Shown: in pieces, positions 26,405 to 34,890 of the stretch
Numbering within the stretch: position 1 is the first letter of the stretch
Layout of the letters: each line of letters begins with the position of its first letter
Assembly (NCBI RefSeq): GCF_029945895.1
Contig: NZ_JAQSDL010000120.1
Location: 1 to 64,000, forward strand
Origin: Polaromonas sp.
GTDB lineage: Bacteria; Pseudomonadota; Gammaproteobacteria; Burkholderiales; Burkholderiaceae_C
Length of the DNA stretch: 64,000 nt
Reading direction: 5' to 3'
Translations under genes and position numbers: made by a program
The notes under the pieces: model-generated
What the model saw: only the letters and a program-made list of their open reading frames with translations
Told to the model about the DNA's origin: nothing
Databases searched by the model: none

Positions 26405-28480
26405 CTAAGCCGTGCCTGCCGCAGCGGCGGCGTCGTCGGCCGGCTCGTTCAGATCGACGGCGATCGAGATCGGACCCGCGGCGATTTCCGATTCGTTGTC
26501 TTCCTCGGCCACCTGCTCGGCACCGGCGTCGTCCAGCACGGCGTCCAGGCGCTCAAGCACCGTGCTGTGGATGTCGAGCGTGATCTCGTCGATGTCGCCC
26601 AGCCGGATGCGCACCTTCGCGCCGCGCGGCAGCCCCTGGGCACCAGCGGCCGGCAATACCAGCGGCAGGTCGTCGGCGCGCACCAGATTGTCCTTGAAGG
26701 CCGTCGCCGTGAGCTCGGTGATCTTGTTCTGCTGCAGGTATTTGAGCGTCCAGTAACGCTCGATGCCGGCCTGAAAACCGTTGTAGGCGCTGTAGGCGCC
26801 ATCAAAGCCGGAGATGATGGAAAACAGCTCCGCGTCTTTCGGCTTGAACGGTGCGGCCAGCGCGGCCGTGCGGCCGTGTTTGACGCAGGCGATGATCTGC
26901 CACTGGTTGACCAGGTCGGTGTAGCGGCGCAGCGGCGAGGTGGCCCAGGCGTAACTTTTGACGCCTATGCCGGCATGCGGCAAGGCCTTGGTGCCCATGC
27001 GGACCTTGACGCCCGGCAGCAGGCTGGCCTGGCTGCGGTAAATGCCGGGTACGCCATGCGTTGCCAGCCACTCGCCCCAGGTGCTGTTGGCCAGGATCAT
27101 GGCCTCGGCGACGATCAGGTCCAGCGGCGCACCGCGTTTGCGGATGCCGATGCTGACCGTCTCGTTGCCTTCCGGCTCCTTGCCCGGGGCAATGTCGAGC
27201 GAGAAGTTGTAGTCAGGCCGGTTGAAGTTTTCCGGCTTGCCGCGCACCACTTCGCGCTGGGCCTTCAGGTACATGGCCAGCCGGTGCAAAAAGGTCAGCT
27301 CCACCCCCCAGGGGATGGCGGTGGGCGGTGCGGCCTGCGCCGCTTCGAAAAAAGCTTCGTTGAAAGTGCCGTCCAGCTTGTCGTGGCGCAGGTTGCTCAC
27401 AATGGGCACCTGCTCCAGCCGCGTCACCGTCTCCCCGATCGCCAGCGTGGCTTCGTCGAAGGTGACATACAGCGACAGGGCCGGGCAGTTGCGCCCTTCC
27501 TGCAGCGTGTAGCTTTGCACCACCTCGTCGGGCAGCATGGTCAGCTTGTAACCCGGCATGTACACCGTGGACAGGCGTGCGCGTCCCAACGCGTCCACCG
27601 GGCTGCCCGGCAGCACGGCCAGCCCCGGCGCGGCAATGTGAATGCCCAGCGTGACCGTGCCATTGCCTCCCTGACTCACGAGGCCCTGCACCGACAGCGC
27701 GTCGTCAATCTCGGTGGTGCTGGAGTCGTCGATGGAAAACGCCCGGACGTCCGCCAGGGGCAGCTCGTCGCTGATGGCAGGGGCCTGCACGGCCGGAAAA
27801 CCCGTGCCTTTCGGGAAGTTTTCAAACAGGAAGCGTTTCCAGTGAAACTGGTAGGGCGAGGCAATCGCGCCTGATTGCTGCAGCAGGTCCAGCGGCGCCT
27901 TGTGCGCCGAGCGCGAGGCCTCCACCACGGCCTTGTATTCGGGGCTGTTCTTGTCGGGCTTGAACAGGATCTTGTAGAGCTGCTCGCGCACTGGCACCGG
28001 GCACTGGCCCTGCGTCAGTTCTTCGGCCCAGGCGCTGATTTGCGCGATGACCTGTTTTTTCTTCTCGATGGCCACCAGCGCCTGCTGCAGGATCTCGGCC
28101 GGCGCCTTGCGAAAGCGTCCCTTGCCGGCGCGGCGGAAGTAATGCGGCGCCTCGAACAGGCGGAACAGGGCGGCGGCCTGCTGCTCGGTGGAGGCCGGTT
28201 TGGCCGGGTCGGCGCTGAAATAGTCACGCGCCAGGTCGGCAAAGCCGAATTCCTCGTCGCTCGCAAATTCCCAGGCCAGGTCCAGCTCGATCTCCGTACT
28301 CAACTTCTGGCCGGCAGCGACCAGCTCGGCAGGCGCCGGTTTTTCAAATTTCAGCAGCGCATTGGCCGCCTTGACCTTGACCCGTTTGCCCGAGTCGAGC
28401 TCCACCTGCAGCGAGGTGTCCGCTTCGGACAAGATGCGGCCGGCCAGAAACTTGCCGGCCTCTTCAAACAATACAAACAA
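26405..28480 (-). CDS. rnb: RNase II family exoribonuclease
   Basis: 691 residues. The central RNB catalytic domain is clear: AFSIDDSSTTEIDDALS holds the metal-binding aspartates, and SPLRRYTDLVNQWQ is the late signature. An N-terminal region of about 200 residues replaces typical cold-shock domains, as in the divergent beta-proteobacterial RNB proteins. The C terminus is acidic and Ala-rich. The start is TTG at 28480, with AAAGGA eight bases before it; an ATG lies between them but is out of frame. RNase II enzymes degrade RNA 3' to 5'. Confidence 0.88.
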   Translation of the reverse strand: MFVLFEEAGKFLAGRILSEADTSLQVELDSGKRVKVKAANALLKFEKPAPAELVAAGQKLSTEIELDLAWEFASDEEFGFADLARDYFSADPAKPASTEQQAAALFRLFEAPHYFRRAGKGRFRKAPAEILQQALVAIEKKKQVIAQISAWAEELTQGQCPVPVREQLYKILFKPDKNSPEYKAVVEASRSAHKAPLDLLQQSGAIASPYQFHWKRFLFENFPKGTGFPAVQAPAISDELPLADVRAFSIDDSSTTEIDDALSVQGLVSQGGNGTVTLGIHIAAPGLAVLPGSPVDALGRARLSTVYMPGYKLTMLPDEVVQSYTLQEGRNCPALSLYVTFDEATLAIGETVTRLEQVPIVSNLRHDKLDGTFNEAFFEAAQAAPPTAIPWGVELTFLHRLAMYLKAQREVVRGKPENFNRPDYNFSLDIAPGKEPEGNETVSIGIRKRGAPLDLIVAEAMILANSTWGEWLATHGVPGIYRSQASLLPGVKVRMGTKALPHAGIGVKSYAWATSPLRRYTDLVNQWQIIACVKHGRTAALAAPFKPKDAELFSIISGFDGAYSAYNGFQAGIERYWTLKYLQQNKITELTATAFKDNLVRADDLPLVLPAAGAQGLPRGAKVRIRLGDIDEITLDIHSTVLERLDAVLDDAGAEQVAEEDNESEIAAGPISIAVDLNEPADDAAAAAGTA

Positions 28481-28578
28481 AACGTCATCCTTTGGTTACT
28501 CTGGACCGACAATCCGACGCCGTTGCTACGTCCGGGCTGCAGTACCAGCTAGTGTAATCAGCCGCCCCCCGGCCAGCC

Positions 28579-29163
28579 TCAGGCGAGTTCCAGGAAGTCC
28601 ATCACCTCCGGCAGGTGGCGCTCGAAGTCGCTGATGGCGTGGTCGCCGCCTTCCAGCAGCCTGATGCGGGCGCCGGCGTAGCGGCCGGTCATTTCGCGCC
28701 AGTCCAGCACCTCGTCGCCCTTGGCGATCACCGCAAAATAGTCTTGCGGCCGCGCGAGGGGGCCGTGTGCCAGCAGGCGCAGCTCATCGACAAATCCTGG
28801 CTCGAAGAAAAAGTGTTCATTCGGGTCGTGCCACGCGGTCTGCTCGCCGATGTACTTCGCCAGGTCGCGCGCCGGATTCACCGCCGGGTTGAGCAACACG
28901 GCCTTGCAGCTGCAGGTTTCGGCCACCTGCGTGGCGTAGAAGCCGCCCAGCGACGAACCCATCACCGCCATGGTGTCACGCGGCCCGCCGGCGATACCCT
29001 GGCTTACCAGCTCCATTGCTTCCCGCGGTGAAGGCGGCAGTTGCGGACACCACCAGACCACCTCGGGGTGGTGGGCTTGCATCCAGGCGGTGACCTGCCG
29101 GGCTTTGGCGGACTGGGGGGAGGAGCGGAAGCCGTGGAGGTAGAGGAGGTGGGTGGTGGGCAT
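28579..29163 (-). CDS. YqiA/YcfP-like alpha/beta hydrolase
   Basis: 194 residues. An esterase of the UPF0227 type: LLYLHGFRSSPQSAKA oxyanion region near residue 6, the nucleophile elbow GSSLGGFYA at about 69-77, and C-terminal GDEVLDW (Asp) and GDHAIS (His), which complete a Ser-Asp-His triad. The natural substrate is not known. It precedes rnb by 98 bases on the same strand. Confidence 0.85.
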   Translation of the reverse strand: MPTTHLLYLHGFRSSPQSAKARQVTAWMQAHHPEVVWWCPQLPPSPREAMELVSQGIAGGPRDTMAVMGSSLGGFYATQVAETCSCKAVLLNPAVNPARDLAKYIGEQTAWHDPNEHFFFEPGFVDELRLLAHGPLARPQDYFAVIAKGDEVLDWREMTGRYAGARIRLLEGGDHAISDFERHLPEVMDFLELA

Positions 29164-29948
29164 GGGGCGTATGGTAAATCCCTCTGTGTTCCTTTGAGTC
29201 CCTTTGTGGCGGCCGGCTGTTGTGGATTATTTGAATAAAAAGTGGCTGCAGCCCTTGTCCCGTAAGCGCAAGTAGCTATTGAATTGATAGCGTTGTGGCG
29301 TGTCGTTCGGGCTGGGCTTGGCCTGTCCTGAGCCTGTCGCAGGGTTGAAGCCGCCTTTTCCTCCTGCGCTGGGGCTCGCCAACAGCCCGGGTCTCGCCCC
29401 GGCGGGCGACTTACTTTTGGCGAAACCCGCAAAGCGGGTTTTCTTTGCTCGCCAAAGGCGCGTTGCACGCGCGGGGTTCGCTCACTTCGCGAAGCGAAGT
29501 TAGGCGAACACCACACCTAAGGAAAAGAAAGGCGACCCGATGGTCTGGGTCCCCTGCGCTTCGCTCCGGGGCAACCTGCGCTGCTCGACTCCGGCGGGGG
29601 TCGGCAGAACTCGGCTAGCGCCTCGGACAACTGCCGCCCTGATCCCGCCTCCGTCTGCGCTGCTCGGCCCAGCCCGACGGGTGGGGGGAACAAATGCGGG
29701 TTCGGGTGCGGGGAGACATGACGCGCAAAGCGCGTCATATCGGGGCACGCGGCCGTCATGTTTGCACGCGAGCGCAGCACACGCGGCCAGATGAAGCTCC
29801 CCGCCATCGCCCAGCGGGGCGAGGGAGGGGCGGGGGAGGGAGTGGGGAGTTGGACCTACTGTCCAGTGCAAACCCAAGGCGCAGCGTGATGCCGGATTAA
29901 CTTCAATTCACAAACCGCCAGCGCAAGGCTGGCAGATAATCCCCCCTC
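29164..29948. repeat. 785-base non-coding region, repeat- and hairpin-rich
   Basis: No convincing gene. It contains a family B repeat at 29236-29291; a long nested palindrome at about 29415-29458 (outer TTTGGCGA/TCGCCAAA, inner AAACCCGC-AAA-GCGGGTTT at 29423-29441); a perfect ATGACGCGC-AAA-GCGCGTCAT hairpin at 29718-29738; and G-rich strings (GGGAGGGGCGGGGGAGGGAG, about 29822). It lies between the divergent yqiA-like and rodA genes. GATAAT at 29935-29940, eight bases before the rodA ATG, is a probable -10 box. Confidence 0.6.
29236..29291 (+). repeat. AT-rich dispersed repeat (family B)
   Basis: AAAAAGTGGCTGCAGCCCTT, then AAGCGCAAGTAGCTATTGAA and TTGATAGC. A near-consensus intergenic copy ending in the GCTAT-TGAATTG-ATAGC palindrome. 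Confidence 0.75.
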
Positions 29949-31103
29949 ATGTCCGCCGTTTTCGACAAACCCTCCCTTTTCCAGCGCGCCGCCCCGATGT
30001 TCCAGGGTTTTGACGGGCCGTTGGCGTTTGCCGTTTTCCTGCTGGCCAGCGCCGGCCTGATGATCATGTATTCGTCCGGCTTCGACCACGGCACGCGTTT
30101 TGTGGACCATGGCCGCAACATGCTCATCGCCGGGGGCATCATGTTTGTGGTGGCGCAGATCCCGCCGCAGCGCCTCATGGCGTTTGCCGTGCCCCTGTAT
30201 GTGCTGGGCGTGGCCCTGCTGGTGGCCGTGGCGATTTTTGGCATCACCAAAAAAGGCGCCAAACGCTGGATCAACCTGGGCATCGTGATCCAGCCCAGCG
30301 AGATCCTGAAAATCGCCATGCCGCTGATGCTGGCCTGGTGGTTCCAGAAACGTGAAGGGCAGTTGCGTCCGCTCGACTATCTGGTCGCCGGCCTGCTGCT
30401 GCTGGCGCCGGTGGGGCTGATCATGAAGCAGCCCGACCTGGGCACCTCGCTGCTGGTGCTGGCGGCCGGCCTGGCGGTGATTTTTTTTGCGGGACTGAGC
30501 TGGAAGCTGATTGCGCCGCCGGTGCTGCTGGTGCTGGCCGGCATTTTCCTGGTGGTCTGGTTCGAGCCGCAACTGTGCGCCGACGGCGTGCGTTGGCCGG
30601 TGCTGCACGACTACCAGCAGCAGCGCATCTGCACGCTGCTTGACCCGACGCGGGACCCGCTCGGCAAGGGCTTTCACATCATTCAGGGCATGATCGCCAT
30701 CGGCTCGGGGGGAATGTTCGGCAAGGGCTTCATGCAGGGCACGCAGACCCACCTGGAGTTCATTCCTGAACGCACCACCGACTTCATTTTTGCCGCCTAC
30801 TCCGAGGAGTTCGGGCTGGTCGGCAACCTGCTGCTGATTGCCGGCTTCATTTTCCTGATCTTTCGCGGCCTGATCGTTGCGCTGGAGGCCCCCACGCTGT
30901 TTTCCCGCCTGCTGGCCGGTGCGGTCACCATGATTTTTTTCACCTACGCTTTCGTCAACATGGGCATGGTCAGCGGCATCCTGCCGGTGGTCGGTGTGCC
31001 GCTGCCCTTCATCAGTTACGGCGGCACGGCCATGGTCACGCTGGGGCTGGCGGTCGGGATATTGATGTCGATTTCAAAAGCCAAACGGCTTGTGCAATCT
31101 TGA
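29949..31103 (+). CDS. rodA: Rod-shape peptidoglycan polymerase RodA
   Basis: 384 residues, SEDS family paralogue of FtsW. RodA polymerises glycan during elongation together with PBP2. About ten membrane segments are visible. Signatures: GAKRWINLG, IQPSEILKIAMPL, KQPDLGTSLLV, PERTTDFIFAAYSEE and LPFISYGGTAM. The family partner mrdA (PBP2) is not in the sequenced stretch upstream; a non-coding region precedes the gene. Start ATG at 29949 has a GATAAT box eight bases before it. Confidence 0.95.
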   Translation: MSAVFDKPSLFQRAAPMFQGFDGPLAFAVFLLASAGLMIMYSSGFDHGTRFVDHGRNMLIAGGIMFVVAQIPPQRLMAFAVPLYVLGVALLVAVAIFGITKKGAKRWINLGIVIQPSEILKIAMPLMLAWWFQKREGQLRPLDYLVAGLLLLAPVGLIMKQPDLGTSLLVLAAGLAVIFFAGLSWKLIAPPVLLVLAGIFLVVWFEPQLCADGVRWPVLHDYQQQRICTLLDPTRDPLGKGFHIIQGMIAIGSGGMFGKGFMQGTQTHLEFIPERTTDFIFAAYSEEFGLVGNLLLIAGFIFLIFRGLIVALEAPTLFSRLLAGAVTMIFFTYAFVNMGMVSGILPVVGVPLPFISYGGTAMVTLGLAVGILMSISKAKRLVQS

Positions 31104-31129
31104 GTGCACGACCATTGAGTGCACGACCA
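31100..31129 (+). repeat. Exact 15-bp tandem duplication at a start codon
   Basis: TTGAGTGCACGACCA occurs twice head to tail (31100-31114, 31115-31129). Each copy offers an in-frame TTG start for the dehydrogenase; the first overlaps the rodA stop. Confidence 0.85.
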
Positions 31130-31993
31130 GCCGTTGCAATCATCGGGATCGGCAACATGGGTGGCGCCATGGCGGCCAACCTCCTGACGCGGGGCTGGGC
31201 CGTAGAGGTCTGCGACATCGATCCTGCCAAAGTCGCCGATTTGAAAGAAAAAGGGGCTTCAGCCCTTGCTGTACCTGCGCAGGCAGCTATTAATTCAGTA
31301 GCATTTATTGTTTGTGTGGTGGATGCCGCTCAGACCGACGTCGTGTTGTTCGGGCCGCACGGCCTGGCCCGCATGTTGCAGCCGGGGCACACCGTGATGC
31401 TGTGCCCGACGATCTCACCGCAGGATGTCGAGGCTTTTGCGGTGCGGCTGGCGGCGCTGGGTGTGCACACGCTGGACGCGCCCATGTCGGGCGGCCCCGC
31501 GCGGGCGCGTGATGGCTCCATGAGCCTCATGGTCGCCTGCGCACCGGCCGTGTATGAACAGCAGGCGGGCTTGCTGCAGGCCCTGTCGGGCAAGGTCTTT
31601 CGCATCAGCGACCACCCTGGCGATGGCGCCCGTACCAAGCTGGTCAACAACCTGCTGGCCGGCATCAACCTGGTCGGGGCGGCCGAAGTGCTGGCCCTGG
31701 CCGGGCGGCTGGGGCTGGATCCAGCGCGGACGCTGGACGTCATCGAACAGTCCAGCGGCCAGAGCTGGATAGGCTCCGACCGCATGCGCCGGGCTCTTGC
31801 CGGCGACTATGCGCCGCGCGCGCATGTGACGCTGCTCGAAAAGGACACCCGCCTGGCGGTGGAGGCGGCCCGGGCCGCCGGCTTCGAGGGGCCGCTTGGC
31901 GCACATGCCAGCGAAGTGTTTGCTGCAGCCCATCGGGCGGGGCTGGCCGGGCTTGATGACGCGGCGATTTTCAGATACCTGGCTGACCAGTAA
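31100..31993 (+). CDS. Beta-hydroxyacid dehydrogenase (3-hydroxyisobutyrate dehydrogenase-like)
   Basis: 297 residues from TTG at 31100, which overlaps the rodA stop, or 292 from the second TTG at 31115. NAD(P)-dependent oxidoreductase family: GIGNMGGAMAANLLTRG is the dinucleotide-binding loop, DAPMSGGPARARDG the substrate motif, and KLVNNLLAG carries the catalytic Lys. Substrate cannot be told; the family includes 3-hydroxyisobutyrate, tartronate semialdehyde and threonate enzymes. Residues about 49-68 (KEKGASALAVPAQAAINSVA) are encoded by a dispersed AT-rich repeat. Confidence 0.85.
   Translation: MSARPLSARPAVAIIGIGNMGGAMAANLLTRGWAVEVCDIDPAKVADLKEKGASALAVPAQAAINSVAFIVCVVDAAQTDVVLFGPHGLARMLQPGHTVMLCPTISPQDVEAFAVRLAALGVHTLDAPMSGGPARARDGSMSLMVACAPAVYEQQAGLLQALSGKVFRISDHPGDGARTKLVNNLLAGINLVGAAEVLALAGRLGLDPARTLDVIEQSSGQSWIGSDRMRRALAGDYAPRAHVTLLEKDTRLAVEAARAAGFEGPLGAHASEVFAAAHRAGLAGLDDAAIFRYLADQ
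31244..31302 (+). repeat. AT-rich dispersed repeat (family B) inside dehydrogenase gene
   Basis: AAAGAAAAAGGGGCTTCAGC, CCTTGCTGTACCTGCGCAGG, CAGCTATTAATTCAGTAGC. All parts of the family pattern are present, and the reading frame passes through in the opposite sense to the murG, murC and aroE copies. Confidence 0.75.
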
Positions 31994-32054
31994 GCACTGT
32001 CTCCCGCGTCGCTGCTGCGTTGCCGGCGTCCGGTTGCACGTCACGCAACCAGGG

Positions 32055-32083
32055 TTGCCAGAACGCCTGTGGCAGGGTACAAG
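32055..32083 (+). promoter_or_regulatory. Possible sigma-70 promoter of yegP
   Basis: TTGCCA (32055-32060), 17 bp, TACAAG (32078-32083), about 50 bases before the yegP ATG, which has its own AAAGGAG ribosome binding site. Confidence 0.4.
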
Positions 32084-32131
32084 CGGGATGCCTGTTTGTT
32101 CATCCCTGCTTTCAATTAAAGGAGCTTCGCC

Positions 32132-32467
32132 ATGGCCGGTAAATTCGAACTCAAGAAGTCCAAAAACGACAAGTATTTCTTCTCATTGCTGGCAGGCAAT
32201 GGGCAGACCATTCTGGCCAGCGAGATGTACGACGCCAAGGCCAGCGCCCTGGCAGGCATCGAATCGGTCAAGAAAAATGCCGGTGACGACGCCCGGTATG
32301 TGCGTCTTGACGGCAAGGACGGATCGCCCTATTTCACCCTGCGTGCCGGCAACAACCAGGTGATCGGCCAGAGCCAGATGTACGCCAGCGCGGCTGCGCG
32401 CGACAACGGCATCGAATCGTGCAAAACCAACGGCCCGGGTGCGGCGACCAGCGACCTGAGTGCCTGA
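32132..32467 (+). CDS. yegP: YegP family protein (tandem DUF1508)
   Basis: 111 residues preceded by AAAGGAG. Two tandem ~50-residue DUF1508 units are visible: FELKKSKNDKYFFSLLAGNG...ILASEMY and YVRLDGKDGSPYFTLRAGNN...VIGQSQMY. The family is small, cytosolic and of unknown function, often abundant or stress-linked. Sits alone between the dehydrogenase and tldD. Confidence 0.9.
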   Translation: MAGKFELKKSKNDKYFFSLLAGNGQTILASEMYDAKASALAGIESVKKNAGDDARYVRLDGKDGSPYFTLRAGNNQVIGQSQMYASAAARDNGIESCKTNGPGAATSDLSA

Positions 32468-32485
32468 TCGTCGCCAGAGACGATC
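32466..32485 (+). terminator. Stem-loop after yegP
   Basis: GATCGTC-GCCAGA-GACGATC, a perfect 7-bp stem at the yegP stop codon, followed by GTTGTT. A second GC-rich inverted pair (CCGGGCG/CGCCCCGG) lies just behind. Plausible terminator without a full T-run. Confidence 0.45.
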
Positions 32486-32553
32486 GTTGTTCCGGGCGTC
32501 TTCCCGCCCCGGGCGACAGAAGCCTTGCAGGGACGGGGCCGGGTCAGACTGCC

Positions 32554-32559
32554 TACAAT
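32554..32559 (+). promoter_or_regulatory. -10 box of tldD, leaderless type
   Basis: TACAAT ends six bases before the tldD ATG (TACAATGACAGCATG). No ribosome binding site is present in the six bases between. Same geometry as lpxC, the aroG leader and mpl. Confidence 0.5.
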
Positions 32560-32565
32560 GACAGC

Positions 32566-34104
32566 ATGACCTCACTCAAATCCTCGCCGGCCTCTGCCCG
32601 CAAGACAGCTTTCACCGGTGCGCGGGCCGCCCGTCCCAGCGCCGACGCGACGTCGGAACGGCTGGCGATTGCGCAAAAGCTGCTGCTCGCACCTTTCGGG
32701 CTGACCGAGGCGCATTTGAGCCGGGCGCTCGGAGAAATCACCTCGCACGGCGTCGACGACGCCGACCTGTATTTCCAGTACACCCGCAGCGAAGGCTGGA
32801 GCCTGGAAGAAGGCATCGTCAAGACCGGCTCCTTCAGCATCGACCAGGGCGTGGGCGTGCGTGCGGTCAGCGGTGAAAAAACCGCGTTTGCCTACTCCGA
32901 CGATATCTCCGAGGCGTCGCTGCTCGACGCGGCGCGTACCGTGCGCACCATCTCGGCGGCCACCCGTGCCGGCCGCGTTAAGGTGCCGGCACGCAAGGTC
33001 GCGCCCGGTCGCTCGCTGTACCGCGACATGGACCCGATCGCCACGCTGGGCAGCACGGCCAAGGTCAAGCTGCTCGAACGCGTGGAAAAACTCGCCAAGG
33101 CGAAAGACCCGCGCATCGTGCAGGTGATGGCTGGCCTGGCCAGCGAATACGACGTGGTGATGGTCGCGCGCGCCGACGGTACGCTGGCCGCTGACGTGCG
33201 GCCGCTGGTGCGGCTGTCGGTCACCGTGATTGCCGAGAAAAAAGTCGCCGGCGTGAGCCGCCGCGAGATGGGTTCGGGCGGCGGCGGCGGGCGTTTCGGC
33301 CTGGCCTACTTCGACGAGGCGCAGATCAACGAATATGTCAATGACGCGGTGAAGGCGGCCCTGTCCAACCTGGAAGCGCGTCCGGCCCCGGCCGGCGAAA
33401 TGACTGTGGTGCTTGGCCCCGGCTGGCCCGGCATCCTGCTGCATGAGGCGATTGGCCACGGGCTGGAAGGCGACTTCAACCGCAAGGGTTCCAGCGCGTT
33501 TTCGGGCCGTATCGGCGAGCGTGTGGCCGCCAAAGGCGTCACTGTGCTCGATGACGGCACAATTGCCGACCGGCGCGGCTCGCTCAACGTCGATGACGAA
33601 GGCAACGCCAGCCAGCGCAACGTGCTGATCGAGGACGGCATCCTCAAGGGCTACATCCAGGACTCGCTCAATGCGCGCCTGTCCGGCGTCAAACCCACCG
33701 GCAACGGCCGCCGCGAGAGTTATGCCCACGTGCCCATGCCGCGCATGACTAACACCTACATGCTGGGCGGCGACAAGGCGCCCGAAGAAATCGTCGCCAG
33801 CATCAAGAAGGGCCTGTACGCCACCAATTTCGGCGGCGGCCAGGTCGACATCACCTCCGGCAAGTTTGTGTTCTCCGCGAGCGAAGCCTTCTGGGTCGAA
33901 AACGGCAAGATCCTGTATCCCGTCAAGGGCGCGACGATTGTCGGCAACGGTCCCGATGCGCTGACCCGCGTCACCATGATGGGCAATGACATGCAACTCG
34001 ACAGCGGCGTTGGCACCTGCGGCAAGGAAGGCCAGAGCGTGCCGGTGGGCGTGGGTCAGCCGACCCTGCGCATTGACGGCCTGACGGTGGGCGGCACCGC
34101 CTGA
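32566..34104 (+). CDS. tldD: TldD metalloprotease subunit
   Basis: 512 residues from the ATG at 32566; the frame is open further upstream, but the TACAAT box six bases before this ATG favours it. TldD pairs with TldE (PmbA) as a zinc protease used in peptide maturation and CcdA turnover. The HExxxH zinc motif is visible as HEAIGHGLEGD, with DDEGNASQRNVLIEDG and the glycine-rich GSGGGGGRFG. The N-terminal ~30 residues are a basic, Ser/Ala-rich extension. tldE is not nearby. Confidence 0.93.
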   Translation: MTSLKSSPASARKTAFTGARAARPSADATSERLAIAQKLLLAPFGLTEAHLSRALGEITSHGVDDADLYFQYTRSEGWSLEEGIVKTGSFSIDQGVGVRAVSGEKTAFAYSDDISEASLLDAARTVRTISAATRAGRVKVPARKVAPGRSLYRDMDPIATLGSTAKVKLLERVEKLAKAKDPRIVQVMAGLASEYDVVMVARADGTLAADVRPLVRLSVTVIAEKKVAGVSRREMGSGGGGGRFGLAYFDEAQINEYVNDAVKAALSNLEARPAPAGEMTVVLGPGWPGILLHEAIGHGLEGDFNRKGSSAFSGRIGERVAAKGVTVLDDGTIADRRGSLNVDDEGNASQRNVLIEDGILKGYIQDSLNARLSGVKPTGNGRRESYAHVPMPRMTNTYMLGGDKAPEEIVASIKKGLYATNFGGGQVDITSGKFVFSASEAFWVENGKILYPVKGATIVGNGPDALTRVTMMGNDMQLDSGVGTCGKEGQSVPVGVGQPTLRIDGLTVGGTA

Positions 34105-34122
34105 CCTGACCGCGAGCCAACC

Positions 34123-34698
34123 ATGAGCGAGCGATCCAGCGCACGCCTGCCGATTGACCCGACCACGCTGCTGCCCAGCATCCAGAGTTTTGGTGAACTC
34201 AGCCATTTCCTGCGTTCGGCGATGGCCGACGAGGAGTCGCTGCAGCTTGCGGACGGCATGGGCGGCCTGGCGGTGGGCATTGAAGCGGTGCTGTCGGGCC
34301 TGAAGCGTGAACCCGATCTGCATGCTCTGGCGGCCCCGCTGATGGACCTGATGACCATCCTGCGCGAGCATCGCGCGCTGGTGATTGCACTGTCACCGGC
34401 CTGGCGGGGTCTCTATGAATACGCGACCTACCTGGCTGCGCTGAACAACTTTCGCGTGTTGATTGGCCAGTGGCTGCTGGCTGCCAGCCCCCAGGACAAG
34501 CCCGGCACGCCGCAGCCGCAGGGCATCCGTTTTGAGGACTTCGAACTGGTTGGATGGCGGACCTTGGGTGAAGGCATGCTGCTGATCGATATGTACGAAC
34601 AGCTGGGCGGCCGGGAGACCGGTGAGTCCGGTTCCGCGGCAATCGACGAGGCCCGGGTGGAGCGGGCCCGGACCTGGTGGGAACGCTTGCGCGGCTAG
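34123..34698 (+). CDS. Uncharacterised protein
   Basis: 191 residues, ATG 18 bases after tldD. I do not recognise the family. The sequence is mostly helical and soluble: a hydrophobic central part (LMDLMTILREHRALVIALSP) is followed by AWRGLYEYATYLAALNNFRV and a charged end (EARVERARTWWERLRG). No membrane helix, signal peptide or catalytic motif is visible. It may be co-transcribed with tldD. A family A repeat begins two bases after its stop. Confidence 0.6.
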   Translation: MSERSSARLPIDPTTLLPSIQSFGELSHFLRSAMADEESLQLADGMGGLAVGIEAVLSGLKREPDLHALAAPLMDLMTILREHRALVIALSPAWRGLYEYATYLAALNNFRVLIGQWLLAASPQDKPGTPQPQGIRFEDFELVGWRTLGEGMLLIDMYEQLGGRETGESGSAAIDEARVERARTWWERLRG

Positions 34699-34700
34699 AC

Positions 34701-34800
34701 TGGCCCCCACCGCCGCGCACTGCGTGTCGCTTCCTGCCCCCCGAGGGGGCCGCTGCGCCTGCGGCCCGGCGAAGCCGGTTCCGCGGCCCCTGCTTGAAAG
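34701..34800 (+). repeat. GC-rich repeat (family A, type 2)
   Basis: TGGCCCCCACCGCCGCGCAC, TGCCCCCCGAGGGGGCCGCT, GCGGCCCGGCGAAGCCGG, CCGCGGCCCCTGCTTGAAAG. Nearly the same as the copy after accC over 100 bases, including the right half that differs from the rsmH-ftsL and prmA copies. It begins two bases after a stop codon. Confidence 0.8.
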
Positions 34801-34878
34801 GAGGTACCTTCCCGCGATCCCGGAAGGAGTGGAGAAGGCCGGCGCGCTTGTTGTTTCGCCCGCGCTGCGCGCTTGTGC

Positions 34879-34884
34879 TACATT
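34879..34884 (+). promoter_or_regulatory. Extended -10 box of the aroG leader
   Basis: TGCTACATT: TACATT with an upstream TG, ending six bases before the leader-peptide ATG. The spacing repeats the leaderless pattern of lpxC, tldD and mpl. No clear -35. Confidence 0.45.
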
Positions 34885-34890
34885 CCACCC

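Noticed and set aside
25742..27874. 710-codon + strand frame opposite the TonB-like and RNase II genes
   Set aside because: Spans two clear minus-strand genes and has no domain of its own; a GC-bias shadow.
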